Shown one piece after another: positions 62,331 to 64,000 of a DNA stretch of 64,000 nt. Numbering within the stretch: position 1 is the stretch's first letter; each line of letters starts with the position of its first letter. The stretch spans positions 15,813,501 to 15,877,500 of the forward strand of contig NC_090995.1 in assembly GCF_041146395.1 (NCBI RefSeq), written 5' to 3'. Position numbers and translations under genes: made by a program. The notes beneath the pieces were generated by a model, which saw nothing but the letters and a program-made list of their open reading frames with translations, was not told the origin of the DNA and did no database searches. This DNA comes from Eulemur rufifrons. Taxonomy: Eukaryota; Chordata; Mammalia; Primates; Lemuridae.

Positions 62331-63560
62331 CATCCACAGGGGCCTACCTGAGAATAATCGGAAACAGACTACGGGGCCCAACTTCCTCTTTCCCTGGGCA
62401 TGGAAGCAAGACGTCATCCCAGGATTGCTCAGGAGTCCTGGCTCCTCCCACAGAGGGCGTGGCCATCCCATCGCCTCTCAACAGGGACCGGCAGCCCCGC
62501 CTGCTCTTACATTGGGGACGGTGCATTGGCTAAATCTCCTGTCACTCTGGGCAAGGGGCCCGGCCTCCTCTCAAACAGGTCGCTGTGGCCCCACCTCCTC
62601 TAACAGTGGGTGCAATGCAATGGCCCCTCCTTCTCTCACGCAGGGCACAGCAGCCACACCTGTTCTAACACTGGATTCGGGCCCCCAACTCCTCTCATAC
62701 AGAGTACAGGGCCCAACCTCCTCTTCTGCAGAGCATGGGGGCCCCACCCCCACTCAGGATTCGCTCAGGGCTCCAGGGTGCTGCCCCCATAGGGTGTGGC
62801 CATTCCACCTCCCCTCATGGATGTTGCGGTAGCCCCGCCTGCAATAGCGGCGGGGGCAGGGGGGCGCAGGGGCTAAAACTTCTCACTCTGGACAAAGGGC
62901 CCCGCCTCCTCTCAAGCAAAGCATTGTGACCCTGCCCCTTCTAACAGTGGGTGGGACGCACTGGCCCCTGCTTCTCTCACCCAGGGCACAGAGGGCCGCC
63001 TCCTGTCAAGCACGGCTCAGGTGTCCAGCTTCCTGTCACGCAGTGCATGGAGCCCCTCCTCTTCTGTGGGGGGAGGAGCTTTGGCCCCTCCTCTCCTCAC
63101 TCAGGGCAGGGAGGGCCGCCTCATATCAACCAGTTCGCAGGTGCCGTGCCTCCTCTGATGCAGGGCACATGGCTCCCCCTACTCTCACACATGATTCGAC
63201 TCCCCACATCCTCAGGCACGGTACGGGGAACCACCTCCTCTCCCGTAGGGCATGGGGGCCCCAATTCCTCCCAGGCATGGCTCAGGAGCCCCGCCTCCTG
63301 CCCCATAGGGCGTGGCCATCACACCACCCCCCATGCAGAACACGGCAGACCCGCCTGCTCTAACGGTGTTGAGAGTGCATTGGCTAAACCTCCTCTCACT
63401 CGGGGCAAGAGTCCCTGTCTCCTCTAAAGCAGCGCGTTGTGGCTCCGACTTTTGTAACAGTAGGTGGGATGCGTTAGCTCGATCTCCCCTAATGCAGGGA
63501 CGGGTCTCCACTTCTCACACAGGACATGCCAGCCTCACCAAGACTCATCTATTGGTCATC
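62330..63560. repeat. GC-rich minisatellite with higher-order units
   Basis: Short units of the type CCCCGCCTCCTCTCACRCAG plus GGCATGGGGGC (roughly 35-45 bp) are arranged in larger blocks. A block containing GGGCGTGGCCATYCCA, then CCCCGCCTGC, CATTGGCTAA, GGGCAAGGGCCC-like and CTAACAGTGGGTG pieces starts three times: the GTGGCCA landmark is at about 62458, 62796 and 63311. Spacings are thus ~340 and ~515 bp, so one block contains extra units. ORFs across it are repeat translations. Confidence 0.9.
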
Positions 63561-64000
63561 CAACACTCTCTAAACCCCAGGGTTGGGGACTGTCCTACAG
63601 AGCAGGGCTGATCTCTGGGCTGTGTCAGGTTCTCTAAGTCCCTGGAAAGGATACACACAGGCTCCTGTCTTCCACACTAAAGTCTCACTCCTCTGAGCTC
63701 CCCTGAGCTCGTGCGTCGGGAATGTGGCTACATCAACCCGATGTTCTGTACTGACGGAGGTGAGTTGCGTTCAAAATCTCAAAAACTGGAGGTAGAAGGG
63801 CTCCTTTCCTGTTTTGTAGGGAAGGGTCTTCCCCAAACTGCACTTGAATTGACAAGAGCAACCTGCACCCAGCCCCAGGCCCGTGCCAACCTCACACAGT
63901 CCTGTGTCACTACAGGCGGCCTGGGCAAGGGAGCGGCCCAGGATGTGCAAGGGAGCACACCCCATGGTTGAGAGGGGGATCCCCTCCTCCTGGTCACTCC
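63561..64000. other. Non-coding stretch to the window end
   Basis: Mixed-GC DNA. A GTGAGT-like site occurs at about 63760 (GGAGGTGAGTTG), and the preceding ~50 bp could be an exon end, but no acceptor or recognised peptide supports this. Nothing else identified. Confidence 0.4.

Overview
The window is nuclear DNA of a strepsirrhine primate, most likely a lemur. The main evidence is the Alu set: about a dozen dimeric Alus share diagnostic wording such as 'gctagagtgccgtggcatcag' and a right-arm linker 'ttagttgtccatataattt', which is typical of strepsirrhine Alus and not of ape or monkey Alus. Old mammalian repeats (MIR, L2, L1M, MER1, MER2, Tigger) fill much of the rest. No intact protein-coding gene is visible. 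Long ORFs in the GC-rich blocks are CpG-island or minisatellite artefacts.

Layout. 1-2024 is a ~24-bp minisatellite whose unit carries a Y-box (NF-Y-like) motif. It runs into a GC-rich block (2030-2890) and a decayed class I retroviral protease fragment (2890-3580, minus strand). 5220-7180 is a stack of repeats: L1, an unexplained GC-rich piece, Alu, then an L2 split by a MER2. 7380-8690 is a CpG island with NRF1 and Sp1-type motifs, a GC-box minisatellite, and a candidate plus-strand first exon ending in a GTGAGT donor. A possible second exon with an ATG lies at 12554-12681. The first-exon/intron segment 8012-11769 is duplicated in direct orientation at 17230-20906, inserted in an L2 and lacking the upstream promoter. 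Between the copies, an Alu is split by an inverted copy of a sequence lying about 1 kb away. 20.9-32.2 kb is mainly antisense L1M, L2 and Alu.

34850-48177 holds the 3' part of an intron-containing gene on the plus strand. Its exons, splice phases and peptide match, as far as I can recall, the RRM and C-terminus of RBM44. It is broken by two in-frame stops, an A-run frameshift and a truncated RRM exon, so I call it a pseudogene. Its intron contains a full-length-arranged but defective gammaretrovirus-like provirus in antisense (36774-43391): two 310-bp LTRs, a 5-bp target duplication, a tRNA-Phe primer site, and damaged gag, pro-pol and env (ERV-F/Fc-like).

48.2-59.6 kb is AT-rich with a Tigger fragment and a second, ~1.1-kb direct duplication (51012-52109 and 54577-55655). 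The Alu target-site duplication shows that the right-hand copy is the source. 59.6-63.6 kb has a ~30-36-bp minisatellite, a second CpG island with a probable minus-strand first-exon donor, and a GC-rich minisatellite with higher-order structure.

Three minisatellites and two CpG islands in 64 kb suggest a subtelomere-like, duplication-prone region. This fits RBM44, which in human lies near the end of 2q (from memory). Everything was read by eye, so repeat names and edges are approximate.
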